Shown here: in pieces, positions 41,299-53,509 of the stretch
Position numbering within the stretch: the stretch's first letter is position 1
Layout: each line of letters opens with the position of its first letter
From: Saussurea involucrata
Lineage: Eukaryota > Streptophyta > Magnoliopsida > Asterales > Asteraceae
Direction of reading: 5' to 3'
NCBI GenBank assembly: GCA_033807775.1
Contig: CM066326.1
Coordinates: 50,273,617 to 50,337,616 of the forward strand
Length of the DNA stretch: 64,000 bases
Notes under the pieces: model-generated
Told to the model about the DNA's origin: nothing
Database searches by the model: none
Seen by the model: only the letters and a program-made list of their open reading frames with translations
Translations under genes and position numbers: made by a program

Positions 41299-44200
41299 TT
41301 AAGTAAACAAATGAGGATATCTATTCTTCATATCCTCCTTTGCCTCCCACGTCACGTTGGCACCTCTATGATGTTTCCACTGTACTTTAACCATAACAAC
41401 TTCTTTATGACGTAGCTTCTTAGTCGTCATTTCCAAAATTGCTTCCGGTTCCTCGACAGAACGACTTTTCTCGTCCACTTTTATTTCAGAAAATGGTATA
41501 ACATTTTCCTCCTCTGCTAGGCATTTTTGAAGATAGCAAACATGGAAAGTATTATGGATCCCTTCCATTTCTGGTGGAAGCTCTAACTGGTAAGCTTGAA
41601 GTCCTACTTTCTTGATTATAGTGAAAGGTCCAAGAAAACGAGGACTCAACTTTCCACGCTTCCCAAATCCAATTATGCCTTTCCACGGGGATACCTTTAA
41701 CATCACCCGCTCCCCAACTTGAAATTCTTTGGGTCTCCTTTTCTGATCAGCGTAACTCTTTTGTCGATCTTGAGTCGCCTTTAAATGTTTTCAAATCTCT
41801 TTAACTTTATCAGCTGTTTATTGCACAATTTCGGGACCAACAAACTGCTTTTCTCCATCTTCCAACCAACATATCGGAGTCCTACAATTTCGCCCATCTA
41901 AAGCTTCAAAAGGTTCCTTCCCAATGCTTGAATGATAACTATTGTTATACGCAAACTCCACTAAGGGTAAATGCGTATCCCAGTTACCTTCGAAATCAAT
42001 TACACAAGATCTTAGCATGTCTTCCAGAGTCTGAATTTTCCTTTCACTTTGCCCATCCGTTTGTGGATGATACGTTGTGCTCAAGTTTACTCTAGTACAA
42101 AATTCTTCTTGTAGTGACTGCCAAAATCTTGAAGTAAATCGACTATCACAATATGATACTATAGATACAGGTATGCCATGTCTTGACACTACTTCATCAA
42201 TATATAATTTGGCTAATTTATCTATTGGTGAAGCTTCTCGCATTGGTAAGAAGTGAGCGCTCTTAGTTAACCGATCTACGATTACCCAAATGGTATCGTT
42301 ACCTCTCGACGTCTTCGGTAACTTAGTCACAAAATCCATAGTAATCTTATCCCACTTCCATTCAGAATTTTCCAAAGATTGTAGACTCCCATAGGTTCGT
42401 TGATGTTCGGCCTTTATCAACGAACACATTACACATTTCTCTACACATTGTGCCACATCTAACTTCATAGTCGGCCACAAATAGTGTATTTTTAAATCTC
42501 TATACATCTTGGTACTTCCAAGATGCATAGAATATTTGGACTTGTGAGCGTCTTCAAGAAGTAACTCCCGATTTCCCCCAATCTTTGGCACCCATATACG
42601 ACCTTGAAAGAGTTTGATTCCTCGACCATCTTCAGTCAGATGAAGATGTTTCTTAACCATAACTTGATCTTTAAGATTTTCTTCTAATAAAGCTTCCGTT
42701 TGTGCGACTTTGATCTTTTCGATCAGACTTGACATCACATCAATGCTGGCGTTAGTCGTTTTTAAACATCCACTATATTCTTTTCTACTTAAGGCATCAG
42801 CTACTACATTTGCTTTACCAGGATGGTAATGCAATTCACAATCATAATCCTTAAGTAGTTCTAACCAACGTCGTTGTCTCATATTCAGCTCTTTCTGATC
42901 AAAAACATGTTTCAAACTTTAATGACCAGTAAAAAGAGTGCACTTCGTTCCATACAAGTAATGCCGCCATAGCTTCAAAGCAAACACTACTGCTGCTAGT
43001 TCTAAATCATGGGTAGGATAATTCTTTTCGTTCTCTTTGAGTTGTCTTGATGCATAAGCAATCACTTTGTCGTGTTGCATCAATACACACCCCAAGCCCC
43101 TCTTTGATGCATCACTATATACTACCAAATCTTATGTTCCTTCTGGTAGTGCAAGAACAGGGGCTTTACATAATTTCTTTTGTAAAGTTCTAAAAGTTGA
43201 TTCTTGCTTTTCAGTCCATATAAACTTTACATTCTTCCTTGTTAGAACTGTCAAGGAAGAGGCAATCTTGGAAAAGTCTTTTATGAATCTTCGGTAATAG
43301 CCTGCCAAACCCAAGAAACTTCGAATCTCCGGTGAGTTCTTCGGTGTTTCCCAATTCGTCATAGCTTCTATTTTCACCGGATCCACCTTGACTCCTTCAA
43401 AAGTGATTACATTACCGAGAAATTGTACCTCCTTTAACCAAAATTCACATTTTGAAAATTTGGCGTACAATTTCTCTTTTCTTAGAACATCTAAGACTTC
43501 ACGAAGGTGACATTCATGGTCGACTTCATTCTTTGAATAAACAAGTATGTCATCTATAAACACGATGACTGACTTGTCTAAGAAAGGTCGACACACCATG
43601 TTCATTAAATCCATGAACACAGCAGGAGCATTTGTCAACCCAAAAGGCATTACGAGGAATTCATAATGTCCATACCTTGTTCTAAATGTCGTCTTGGGGA
43701 CATCTTCATCCCTCACCCTTACTTGATGATAGCCAGACCTTAGATCAATCTTTGAAAAACATCTCACACCTTGAAGTTGATCGAATAAGTCAGAAATCCT
43801 TAGGAGTGGATATTTATTCTTAATGGTCACTTTGTTCAATTCTCTGTAGTCAATGCACATTCTCATAGTGCCATCTTTCTTCTTAACAAATAGTACTAGA
43901 GCTCCCCAGGGTGACGAACTCGGCCTGACAAAGCCCTTTTCAAGCAATTCTTGGAGCTGAAACATCGTCTCATTCATTTCAGCCGGTGCTAATCGGTACG
44001 GTGCACGTGCTATTGGGGTCGCTCCTGGAACAAGATCAATCTTGAATTCTACTTGTCGTTCTGGGGGTAAGCCTGGAAGATCATCAGGAAATACATATGG
44101 AAATTCGCATACCACGTTTATCTCGTCTACCTGCTTCTTTTCCTCTTTTGCATCCAGTACACATGCTAAATATGAAGAACATCCTTTTACTAAACACTTA

Positions 44201-44580
44201 CGTGCTTTGGTTATCGAAATCAACGGAACATCCCCTTTCCTATTTTCCCCATAAATGAGTACAACATCATTTTCGGGCATAGGGATCCGAATAAATTTCT
44301 TAGCACAAAGAATTGTTGCGAATTGTTTTCCTTCTACCATAATTATACAACCCTCAAGTCTTTCCCGGACTAAGACTTGGCCCCCATCAACTATTTCAAC
44401 TACTAAGGCATCTTCCAAAGTAGTGACAGGCATAGCTAACTTTTGATAAAACGATCGCGATACAAAAGACATGTTGGCACCACAATCAATTAGTACACGT
44501 GCATGTATAGAATTAACAAGGAATGTACCATAAACTACATCCGCCGATTCTTTAGCTTCTTTCGTCGTCATGTGAAACAC
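41299..44580 (-). pseudogene. Tekay Pol with stops (protease to chromodomain)
   Basis: In order on the minus strand: protease with ARVLIDCGANMSF (the usual DSGA is DCGA here); RT with VFIDDILVYSK; RNase H with VVYSDASKRGLG and ADALSRKE; a zinc-binding region with CVEKCVMC; integrase with MDFVTKLP, SYCDSRFTS and DGQSERKIQTLED; then a chromodomain (VMVKVQWKHHRG ... VTWEAKED) ending YPHLFT. All parts share one frame. Stops interrupt it at about 43129, 42916, 41818 and 41790, at positions where Glu, Lys, Gln and Arg codons are expected. The chromodomain of this clade binds modified histones and steers insertion into heterochromatin. Confidence 0.9.
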
Positions 44581-45871
44581 TCGGCCCGTTGGTCTTGGGG
44601 TATTGGGTTTCCTCTCTTGATTTCCACTATTCTTTAGCTTTGGGCAATCTTTTCGGTAATGATCGGGCTTCTTACATTCAAACAGATTGGTCCTTGATTG
44701 GGACAGTTCCCAATTTGATGACCACTATTTCCACAGTTAAAACATTCGTTAGGGACCACCCGACACGGATCAAAATGTTTACTTTTGCATTTCTGACACC
44801 AATTCGGTTCTCGTCGAGGCTCAAAACGAGGATTCTTGACAAAAGGCCTGGATTTCTGAGAAGATTCTGATCGACCTTCCCATTTTCTTTTCTCCCCTAC
44901 TTGTGCTTTCTCAACTTTATCTCTGGCGTAAACTTCTTCTATTATTTTGGCTTCCTCAATCGTTTCCCTCATAGTCAAAGCTTTAGAATTTCGGACTCTT
45001 AACATCATATCAGCCGGCAAGCCTTTCAAATAAGCTTTGATCTTTTCTTTTTCGGTTGGGGCCACATGCCCCACTAAGTTCAGCTTTTCCAATAAGATTC
45101 GAGTATATTCTCTTACGGACGAATTACCCTTCTTAAGCGTTCGAAATTCTTCTTCAATGTGATCCATTTCGTTCTCGTTGCAATATTATTCCAATATTTT
45201 CTTTTTGAATGATTCCCAAGTCATTGCTGCCAAAACCGGGGCCGCCACAGTTGATGTCACAATGTTCCACCATGTCAAAGCATTTCCTCTTAGCATTTGG
45301 GATCTGAATCTAACCTTTGACTCTTCATCACATTCACAGGCTCTAAATGCTTGTTCCATTTCTCTAATCCAATTCATGCACGCAATTGGATTATCTGATC
45401 CAACAAATTCTGGTGGCTTGTAACTTAAAAACGTCTTGTATGAACAAACTTTCTCCATCTTCCTATTAGCATTCATTATTGGATTAATAGGTGGAGTTAT
45501 AGTACCGGTACCCATCTCTGGTCCTGTGACTCGTCACTTCTGTCATTCAGCAATTTCATAAACATCTCTAGCTGTTGAGTCAGTGCAGCATTCATAACTC
45601 GCGTCATGTTTTCCATCATACGGGACTCCATAGTAGATTTCGTCGTCACCGGATAAGAAGTACCAACATTAGGTCGATGGGTTTGACTTCCTCCTTCTCC
45701 CAAAATAGGTGGCCTTGGTGCACTTGTATTAGCCCCACCCCTTTCAGGTTGATTCACCGCAGATTCATTTGCCACACGGTCCTCTGAAGAAGTAGGAGGT
45801 CTACTCGGTGTATAAACCATTGTATTCTGATACATCACATAAAGATAACCATAAGGAAAAGCTATATACAA
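44581..45871 (-). pseudogene. Tekay Gag with frameshifts
   Basis: This is the N-terminal Gag region. A frame from 45871 (start probably at the internal MVYTPSRPP) shifts to the next near 45510. The capsid region then reads FLSYKPPEFVG and GNALTWW. A TAA at 45186 stands where Gln is expected, followed by FRTLKKGNSSVREY and a zinc knuckle CFNCGNSGHQIGNC. A 1-bp deletion near 44690 destroys a second knuckle and shifts into the Pol frame. The Gag would form the capsid and bind RNA. Confidence 0.85.
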
Positions 45872-46157
45872 CTCAACACAGGGAAACGTATTTTAACGTT
45901 CGTTAATCGCCATAACAATTAGAAACAAGTACGCTTACGTAACAATATATTCATAATAACAGTAGCTAACTGAAATTATGAACATACTACACATAAGAAT
46001 TCTCGTTACCATCATCACAGTTCTTAATTCACGTATTTCTGTCGACTCTAAGACCATCTCGTCTTAGTATTTCTACCCAATCTCACAAATCATAACTTAC
46101 TCGTCTCAGCTTAAGTCTAGGTATCTTACGATCATACTTAGTATACTTAAACTACAT
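45872..46157 (-). other. Tekay leader between primer site and Gag
   Basis: Noncoding. No clear signal seen. Confidence 0.4.
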
Positions 46158-46168
46158 CTCTGATACCA
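46158..46168 (-). promoter_or_regulatory. Primer binding site of Tekay element
   Basis: The minus strand reads TGGTATCAGAG three bases inside the right LTR, complementary to initiator tRNA-Met. Confidence 0.88.
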
Positions 46169-46171
46169 AAC

Positions 46172-47994
46172 TGAAACACCCTAAAATTTTGAATAAATTT
46201 AAACCTTAAATTCACAAGGTTTACAACTACATATTCCAAAAACTTTCATTCACAAATGGAGAATTAGTGACGAAGATTCATAATTACAAATGAAATATCA
46301 TAACAACCTACAGTCTAATCATATCCAAACGAGATCGAATTATAAAGTTGTCAATGGGATCTCCCAAAATATCTTCGATATAAACTAATCTCTCCATTAA
46401 ACCTTCAAAAGTTATGACTCATGAGTCACTCTCCGCTCATCCCTTCAAATCCCTTCCCGTGCTAGCACCTGGTAAGAAAATTTAATTTTGAAACATTAGG
46501 CTTGCACCTAGTGAGAACATCCAGTTTAAAATCAAAACATTTATAATCTTTGAAAACCAAATCTTTAAACAAAGCATATAAAAGTAACCTCTTCGCCAAT
46601 TCCATAACATACACATAACATCTTTCGATGACGGAAATCATACCCGATTCTATGAGTATGATGAACACCAAGTAAGTCATATATCATGTTTAAGAGCGCC
46701 ACTACGAATCACTGAGGATCCTAGATTTCAGCTCATACCCAAGAAAGTACAATTAATCCATGCTTATTTCTTGGTGTGGAAATATGGATTACAATTAAAC
46801 CATGCATATCCCTTATTTCCCAATAGAAAATGGGAATTACAATTATACCTTGCCTATTCCACGTTTTCACGTCACAATACGAAATGGGAATTACCATTAA
46901 ACATGTCTATTCCTCATTTCACGTCAATGGGAATTACAATTAAGCCATGCGTATTCCACGTTTTCAAAAAAATGCTAGTGCCTATGGATCCATTACACTC
47001 ATCTATAAACGTAAAAATCAGACATGTATATCAAACATATCAAACCCGAAATTTAAGTTGTAATTATATTCGTATGCGTCATCTGTTAAAGTCGTAATCG
47101 AAATGATCAAGAATTTCTCAAGTCAGGATATTACCGGAAAACAACCTTTCCCGGATATTACTGGAAAATCTATATTTTATCCGGACCTTACCGGAACTTA
47201 GTGTTTACCGGATTGTACCGGAAATTTAAGGTTTACCGGATACTATCGAAAATCCGGATACTATCGGAAATCCGAATACTTCCGGGAAACATAGTTTGCC
47301 GAGTACTTTCGAGAAACATATTTTACTGGGTACTTCCGGGAAAACATTGTTTACCAGATACTTCCGGGAAACATTGTTTATCGGGTACTTCCGGGAAACA
47401 TTGTTTACCGGAAACCTCCGACTTGTACATCAAATTTTCAACACAAATCGCAAACCATTCAAGTTATCTTCTTATACCAATAACCAAGGTTCACCAATAC
47501 CATTTATAAGTTCAAATCATTCATGAATTTGATAAGAACACATAAAGTTCAACAAATAAGATGAACTCACCTGGATTTAAAGTTCAGAACGATAACCAAA
47601 ATCAACCAGTTCTCAATTTCTTTGCACATAATTAATCCCATAACCAAAATTGAGAAGAAGAATGAATTTGTGAATATCAATCCTAAAAGGAATTGATCTC
47701 AGAGAAGAAGAACCCTTACCAAATGCTCCAAGATCTCGATCTCTTTCCGACTCTAGCTTGAAACCGACTTCCTAATATTTCCTTTCAGATATTTATTTTT
47801 CAAATGGCCGACTCTCTCACTTATACCCCAAATTTCTTATTTTCTAATTGACAAAATACCCTTCCATTTACAATTAAATCCAACTTTGGTCCTTCAACAT
47901 TAATTTGAATCGTAGCTTCTAAAATTACACAATCCACAATTATAAGCGTTTTTCCATAAAAACACGCATACTTATAGGAAATTCGAGGTGTTAC
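46172..47994 (-). repeat. 5' LTR of Tekay element
   Basis: It pairs with 39316-41054 and carries a variant CCGG-containing repeat array (47210-47420). Short frames here are translated repeat. Confidence 0.88.
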
Positions 47995-48308
47995 ATTTAC
48001 CTTACTTTTACTGAAATAGCAACAGGTCCGAAATTGTAGACCTAGCTCAAGAATACCAAAAAGAAAATCAAATTTGATCGATTTTCTTAATTATTATTTT
48101 TGATCCAGGTCCGCAAATATGCAGTAATATCTTTTAGGAAAATCGATCTTATTCGTTTTGTTTTTGGTTTTTAAGGTAGGTCCACAATTACGGACCTATT
48201 TTTTGCGGATATGGTGATATTTTAATAAATTTAAGAAAAATGAAATTAAGAGGTTAAACCACCATTAAAAATGGCTAAAACAATTAATTTCACGTAACTT
48301 TATGCTTA
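47995..48308. other. Intergenic flank, parent of the duplicated segment
   Basis: The first 186-195 bp recur at 41055-41240. There is no gene. CACCATTAAAAATGGCTAAAAC (48260-48281 region) is the inverse of 39267-39290. Confidence 0.6.
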
Positions 48309-49669
48309 GACCATCCACTACAATAAAATTTCAATTCAATTTCTAAAGTGACATATCAACGCTACATCGGTTTTGCAGTTATCTTGAAATAATCCTTTAT
48401 TACAATGATTTTTAACCACTTTCTAAAGTGACACCTCAACCTAAAATCTATATTTAATTAAATAACAAGAAAGCTACAATTAAATATTCTTTACTATAAT
48501 TTAATACGAAATAATTTAGTAATAAATTAATTATAATAAAATAAATAGTAAATTACAAATTTAGTCCCTGTGGTTATATGAGAATTTGGATTGGATCCCT
48601 CAAACAAAATAATTACATGTGTGGTCACTATGGTATCATTTTTGTTATCGATTGGGTCCCTTGCTTTAATTATGTTAACTTTTGTTTGGTTAACTCAAGG
48701 GCGATTTAGTCAATTTAGTATTTTGTATACATTAATTAGTATATACTACAATTAGGTATTTTACATATATAGAATTGAATAAACCCATCACTACATGAAT
48801 TCCCACCGACGAAGTCCCTCACCGGCGGAGAAGACAAGACCTTCGTTTTCCTCCAAACGCATCATAACCATTCTCCTCCACAGCGACCACCGTCATGCAT
48901 TCTCCTCCATCGAAGTATCTTTTAAAAAACCGCCTTAGTCTTTCTCCTTATTTACAGACTATCAATGGTATTTTTATGGAGATAAAAATGGTTCACATGA
49001 CCATCGTTAGACTATACACAACGGTGATCTGCCTCAATCCAACCCAATCAAAATGAAGTAAGAGACAAAAAAGATAAATAAAAGAAAAGATAAAGTAATT
49101 CATGGGAGAATGGGCCAACACAATCCTTATTGCAATCCAATCTTGGATTGTGTATTTTTTTTACTAAATCATTTACACATGTCATTATATGATTGGTTTA
49201 TGTAGATTTTTTTTAGATAAATCTTATCTCATTAAAAAGATGAGTTTAACAAAACAATTAAAAAATAAAAAGTATACCAAAATTTATATTTTTCAATTCC
49301 CTACAAATAGAGACCAATATTGAAATATTTTCATCACACCAATCTTTCTCTCTATTTCAATACTCTCTTATCTTGAAAACTCTATTTTTTTTCAATTTTC
49401 TGTTATGCATCCAAACTATCCAAATTATTGTTTGAGTTCTGAATATCTTGATAAACTTCAAAATTACCCAAACACACAATATGTAATTTTGTATTTCTTT
49501 TTATGTAATTCTATATTTCTCTTTGTAACTTGTTTTAATTATTTTCAATTATAAGTTTTTAATTAAAAATTATGTTTTAAAGTATCAAATAGTTTAAGAA
49601 ATTTATTTTTTTATATGCAAGAATAATAAAAAAAATTATAGATATGATGAAATATTAAAAATTAATATT

Positions 49670-50040
49670 TTTTAAAAACATATTTGAGATTGGATTGGAT
49701 CACTGATGAAACATAAAAAATATGTGATTGAATTGGAATTAGAGATTGGGTAGGTGGAAGTGAGAGAAATTAAATTTTTAATAAAGATTGGGTTGGATTG
49801 AATTGTGGATGGTGATAGTCTTATAGAAATGGCTAACGAGACTGTGTTCTTTGATTTGGAAACAAATGTGCCACGGAAAGTTGGCCAAAAATTCTGGGTG
49901 TTTAGAGTTTGGAGTGATGGTGGTTTGCACATGAAAGCTAGTTGTCGAGCTCGAAGTTATTGCACGTTGATTTGACCCGGAGACATCACCACGATTGGGC
50001 TGAAATTGAGGAGGGTCCATGGGATCACACGTAGAGTTTG
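49670..50040. other. Possibly captured DNA of unknown origin
   Basis: It has higher complexity than its surroundings, with overlapping short frames on both strands (for example the minus frame starting MDPPQFQPNRGDVSGSN at 50020). I recognise neither protein. It could be host DNA carried by the long-inverted-repeat element, or chance. Confidence 0.2.
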
Positions 50041-50386
50041 GAGCGGTTTTGGAAGTTGCTGATAACTAAGATATTCGGGATTTTGAACATTCTTAGTGAA
50101 ATTAATCAAGATTCACCGTTTTTAATTTCTTCTGATCATTTTTCCACTGCTGGTTGTTGAAAACAGATGACGGAAAGTCAAAAAAGGTGAAGATCATGCT
50201 CTAAAATGCACAAAACACACCATCGAATAATCATCTCAATCATTCTCATATCGTTGCTTTGGTGAAACGAAAAAGAATTAAAAATTGGTTAATTAGTAAG
50301 TTCGAACATTGATCAATAGGATTTTGTTCGAAATTTAGCTATGGATTAATTGAAGCTTTCAACAGTTTATATATATATATAGGGAG

Positions 50387-51179
50387 AGGTTCAAATGAGA
50401 AGTGCTAAATATTTGAGAAATAAAGAAGTGATCTTAACCATTCATTCAGTCAAGATCGACGGCTTTAACCGAGAAGCAACGGATAAGTCCTCGTGTGGTC
50501 TGCGCGTGGTCTGCACAAGATAGAGGGGTAGTTTCGTAAAAAAAAATACGCGAGACGAGTTCATATATGAATTTGTGTGATTCATATATGAACATTTGTG
50601 TTCATATATGAACCTTTGTAATTCACATATAAACTCTTTTTAATTAATTCATATATGAACCTTTGTGATTCATATATGAATCGGTTAATTTGTTCATATG
50701 AGAATTAGTTAAAACAAATTCATATATGAATCACAAAGGTTCATATATGAATCACAAAGGTTCATATATGAATCAGTTAATTAGTTTCATATATGAATCA
50801 CAAGCGTTCATATATGAACACAAAGGTTCATATATGAATCACAAGATTCATATATGAATCACAAGATTCATATATGAATCACAAGATTCATATATGAATC
50901 ACAAGATTCATATATGAATTAGTTATAAAGAGTTCATATGTGAATTACAAAGGTTCATATATGAACGTATAGTTCATATGTGAATCACACAGATTCATAT
51001 ATGAACTCGTCCCGTGTTTTTTGTAAAAGTTACGAAATTGCCCTTCTATTTTTGGAACAACCACAACTTTTGATCAATCAAAGCCGCAACATTTAACCAA
51101 TTATAACCGATCTTGACCGAATAAATGGCCAAGATTACTTCTCTACTTCTCAAATATTTAGCACTTCTCATTTAAACCT
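50387..51179. mobile_element. MITE with TTCATATATGAA palindrome array, copy B
   Basis: It has the same termini, conserved inner flanks and palindrome array as copy A (1271-2012). In this copy a 17-bp unit (AATCACAAGATTCATAT phase) is repeated five times around 50840-50920. It is flanked by TA runs. Confidence 0.78.
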
Positions 51180-52219
51180 AAGGCTATATATATGGAAATG
51201 GAGATCCAAACTAATAACGAAGAAGTTGTAGCATGAAGGCTGAAGCTTAAGTAAACCAAAAAAATTAGGAGAGTTCGTCTTCGGACGTGGGGTGGGGTAC
51301 GAGGGTTGAGAGTCGTTGTACCAAATATCCCGAACAAAACTAGAGCTCCTTAGTGCGAATACGAAACTATTCATCATTCTGGTGCTTTAACCAAACACAA
51401 CAAAGACACAAATGGATATTTAAAACCTCACCATTTCTTACCATTGTCGTTGTTTTCCCGGGTTTGGTCGACAAAGTTGGTTTTGGGAAAAAATGGGCTT
51501 TCAATTTCACGGGAGATGGAGGAGGGGTCGGGAGCAATAAATCACTCCCGATATCGGCATAACTCCTCAGCCGTCATTTTCATCTCCATCTTCAACAATA
51601 GTAGCAACAGTCAACACAACATCAACATAATCATCATCATCTCCATCTATAGTCAACAACAACAACAACAAATTAAACTCCATTCTGACCTTTGAATAAA
51701 TTTTCGGGAAAGGGAGGGGTCACGATGAGGACAAGGAATGAAATGAAGAAATGTTTGGGAAGCCGGTGCTCGACTCACCATGCACCGGAGACGAAAGCCC
51801 ACACATAGTCATCTAGCGACAATAGTGAGTGGCCGGAAGAATGTAGGATGCAAACCGCGTGTAGTTATCTTTGTTAGGGGGGAGGACATTATATTAATAT
51901 AAAATGTGTTGTTTTTTTAAATTAATGAAAAATAAAAAGACTGTATTACCCCTAATTTAACTAATCATAAGTTAACATCATTAGAACGAGGGATCCAATC
52001 CATAACAAACTTGAAACCACAATGATCATATATGTAATTAATTCGTTTGGGGGACCCGTCCAAATTTTCATGAAACGACAGTGACCAAATCTATAATTTA
52101 CTCTAAAATAAAATTAATTAATTATAATAAAATAAAATTAATTAATTAAATAAAATATTTAATTTATGAAACATTAAATTAAAATACAAAGTAAAAATAT
52201 TACATTAATCGTCATTTTC

Positions 52220-52600
52220 TTATTCTCCAAATCTTTGTCAAATCTCTTAAACCAAAATTGATCGTAAACAATAATCCGTTGACCTATTACGTACTTGTAT
52301 GTGATTTTGGAGATAGTTTTCGTACTCGGGAAGTATGCTGTAAGAGATTTGAGGCATAGTAAAATTAACATCATCGTTTATATCATTAAATCGACAAATA
52401 TAAATACGACGTTCATCTTCGACGATCATGTTGTGGATGATTATACATGCTCTCATTATTTCTCTAATTATTTCTTTGCACCACATACGAGATGACCCAC
52501 AGATAATGTGAAACGTGATATGAGTACCCCAAACGTTCTCTCTACATCTTTCCTAGCAGCCTCTTGTTTCTTTCCATAGATCTTGTGAAGCAATGACTTC
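52220..52600 (-). pseudogene. PIF/Harbinger transposase, C-terminal fragment
   Basis: The minus strand reads EIMRACIIIHNMIVEDER, the signature near the end of DDE_Tnp_4 nucleases of PIF/Harbinger. A decayed VWGTHITFHII-like stretch lies upstream. The catalytic core (towards higher coordinates) is missing. Confidence 0.8.
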
Positions 52601-52639
52601 TAACATAATAGTTGAAGACAATGTTAGAATGTCTGAATA

Positions 52640-52830
52640 TCGAAAAAGAAAAAATTCAGATGGTGAGAGAATCCCATACAACATTTGTGAAGCAGAAAAG
52701 CTAAAGAACAAACGAGAAAATCGGAAATGATCATGAAGTTGATGGAAATGGATCCCACAACAATGAGCGAACCACAACAGAGATTGTACGAATATCAATT
52801 TCACGAACTTCTAAACGAACAATGATGAGT
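52640..52830 (+). pseudogene. PIF/Harbinger ORF1 (Myb/NAM-associated type), C-terminal fragment
   Basis: A decayed plus-strand frame ends MEMDPTTMSEPQQRLYEYQ before a stop near 52824. This resembles the C-terminus of the Myb-like DNA-binding partner protein of plant PIF/Harbinger elements. It runs away from the transposase remnant, as expected for divergent genes whose 5' halves have been deleted together. Confidence 0.5.
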
Positions 52831-52986
52831 TTTATGTGGTAAGTTTGTACATTAGCAATTATTAAAAACCAATTTTTTTTAAAAATCATACTTACAACCA
52901 CCATAATTTATAAATTAGAAATCCTGGCATGACACATTTACGGTTAATTTGCAATCCATTTACCATTACGGTAGTGGATGGTCTTA

Positions 52987-53505
52987 TAATAAAGCTATAA
53001 AAGTTACGGAGTTTTGACAAAAAAAAATACATTTAATAGTCAAGTACGAAATCGAAATGTTGTCATTGTCAATCAACATATTTTCCAGCATAAAAAATAT
53101 GATTTCGTGCATTATTTTCGTTTCTTGATGGACAATTCCTTTATTTTGTATCACAAAAATTATATTTCTGAAAAGTATCTCAACATGTTATTGTTTATTA
53201 ATTGTCATATTTTGAATTCAAATACTAGTTAAATTATATATTTGATTGATATGAACGCATTTAACTTTTGACATAAAATCAAACATCATGTCAAAAATAC
53301 AGTATAATATTAAGAATAAAAAAATTGTTGCAAGAAAAGCAAACCTTCCCTTTTTTCACCGGTAATTTAATAAAGCTCACATATGTTGACAAATATATAG
53401 TTCGTCTAAGAAGTGAACCAAGTTGACACTATTAGTTATAGTTTTAGAAAATACAAATTTTTTTGAATGACGGGAGATATTATAGAAAACTAACAAGAAA
53501 CTAGA
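52987..53505. other. Intergenic, no gene seen
   Basis: AT-rich. A 72-residue frame at 53014-53232 has no recognisable features. Confidence 0.4.
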
Positions 53506-53509
53506 AAAA

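Larger units (their letters stand above)
39316..47994 (-). mobile_element. Ty3/gypsy Tekay-type chromovirus retrotransposon
   Basis: Read on the minus strand it starts TGTAACACCTCG and ends GGTGTTTCA at the right-hand LTR (GGATGTTTCA at the left-hand one). The duplication TTTAC is at 39311-39315 and 47995-47999. It has LTRs of 1.7-1.8 kb, a tRNA-Met primer site, Gag with zinc knuckle, protease, RT, RNase H, integrase and a C-terminal chromodomain, in the gypsy order. Gag-pol is broken by stops and frameshifts, so it is not autonomous now. The 3' LTR junction is abnormal (41055-41256). Confidence 0.92.
48548..52113. mobile_element. Long-terminal-inverted-repeat element (Mutator-like?)
   Basis: Terminal inverted repeats of about 170 bp: 48548-48720 (TTAGTCCCTGTGG, GGATTGGATCCCT) mirrors 51945-52113. 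The interior (48720-51900) holds a MITE (50387-51179), two GC-richer patches (48790-48910, 51700-51850) and no convincing gene. Long inverted ends without transposase fit a non-autonomous Mutator-like or foldback element. The AT-rich flanks (TTAATTATAATAAAATAAA on both sides) obscure the duplication. Confidence 0.6.
48309..52983. mobile_element. PIF/Harbinger element, deleted and interrupted
   Basis: Perfect 13-bp inverted ends GACCATCCACTAC (48309-48321, inverse at 52971-52983) are flanked by TTA on both sides (48306-48308, 52984-52986), the PIF/Harbinger target duplication. Remnants of both genes of this superfamily lie in the right-hand part. The left-hand 240 bp is noncoding. Between them sits the long-inverted-repeat element at 48548-52113. 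Confidence 0.8.

Noticed and set aside
49670..50040. A host gene at 49.7-50.0 kb
   Set aside because: Only short overlapping frames with no recognised domain or splice structure. Kept as a low-confidence patch of unknown DNA.
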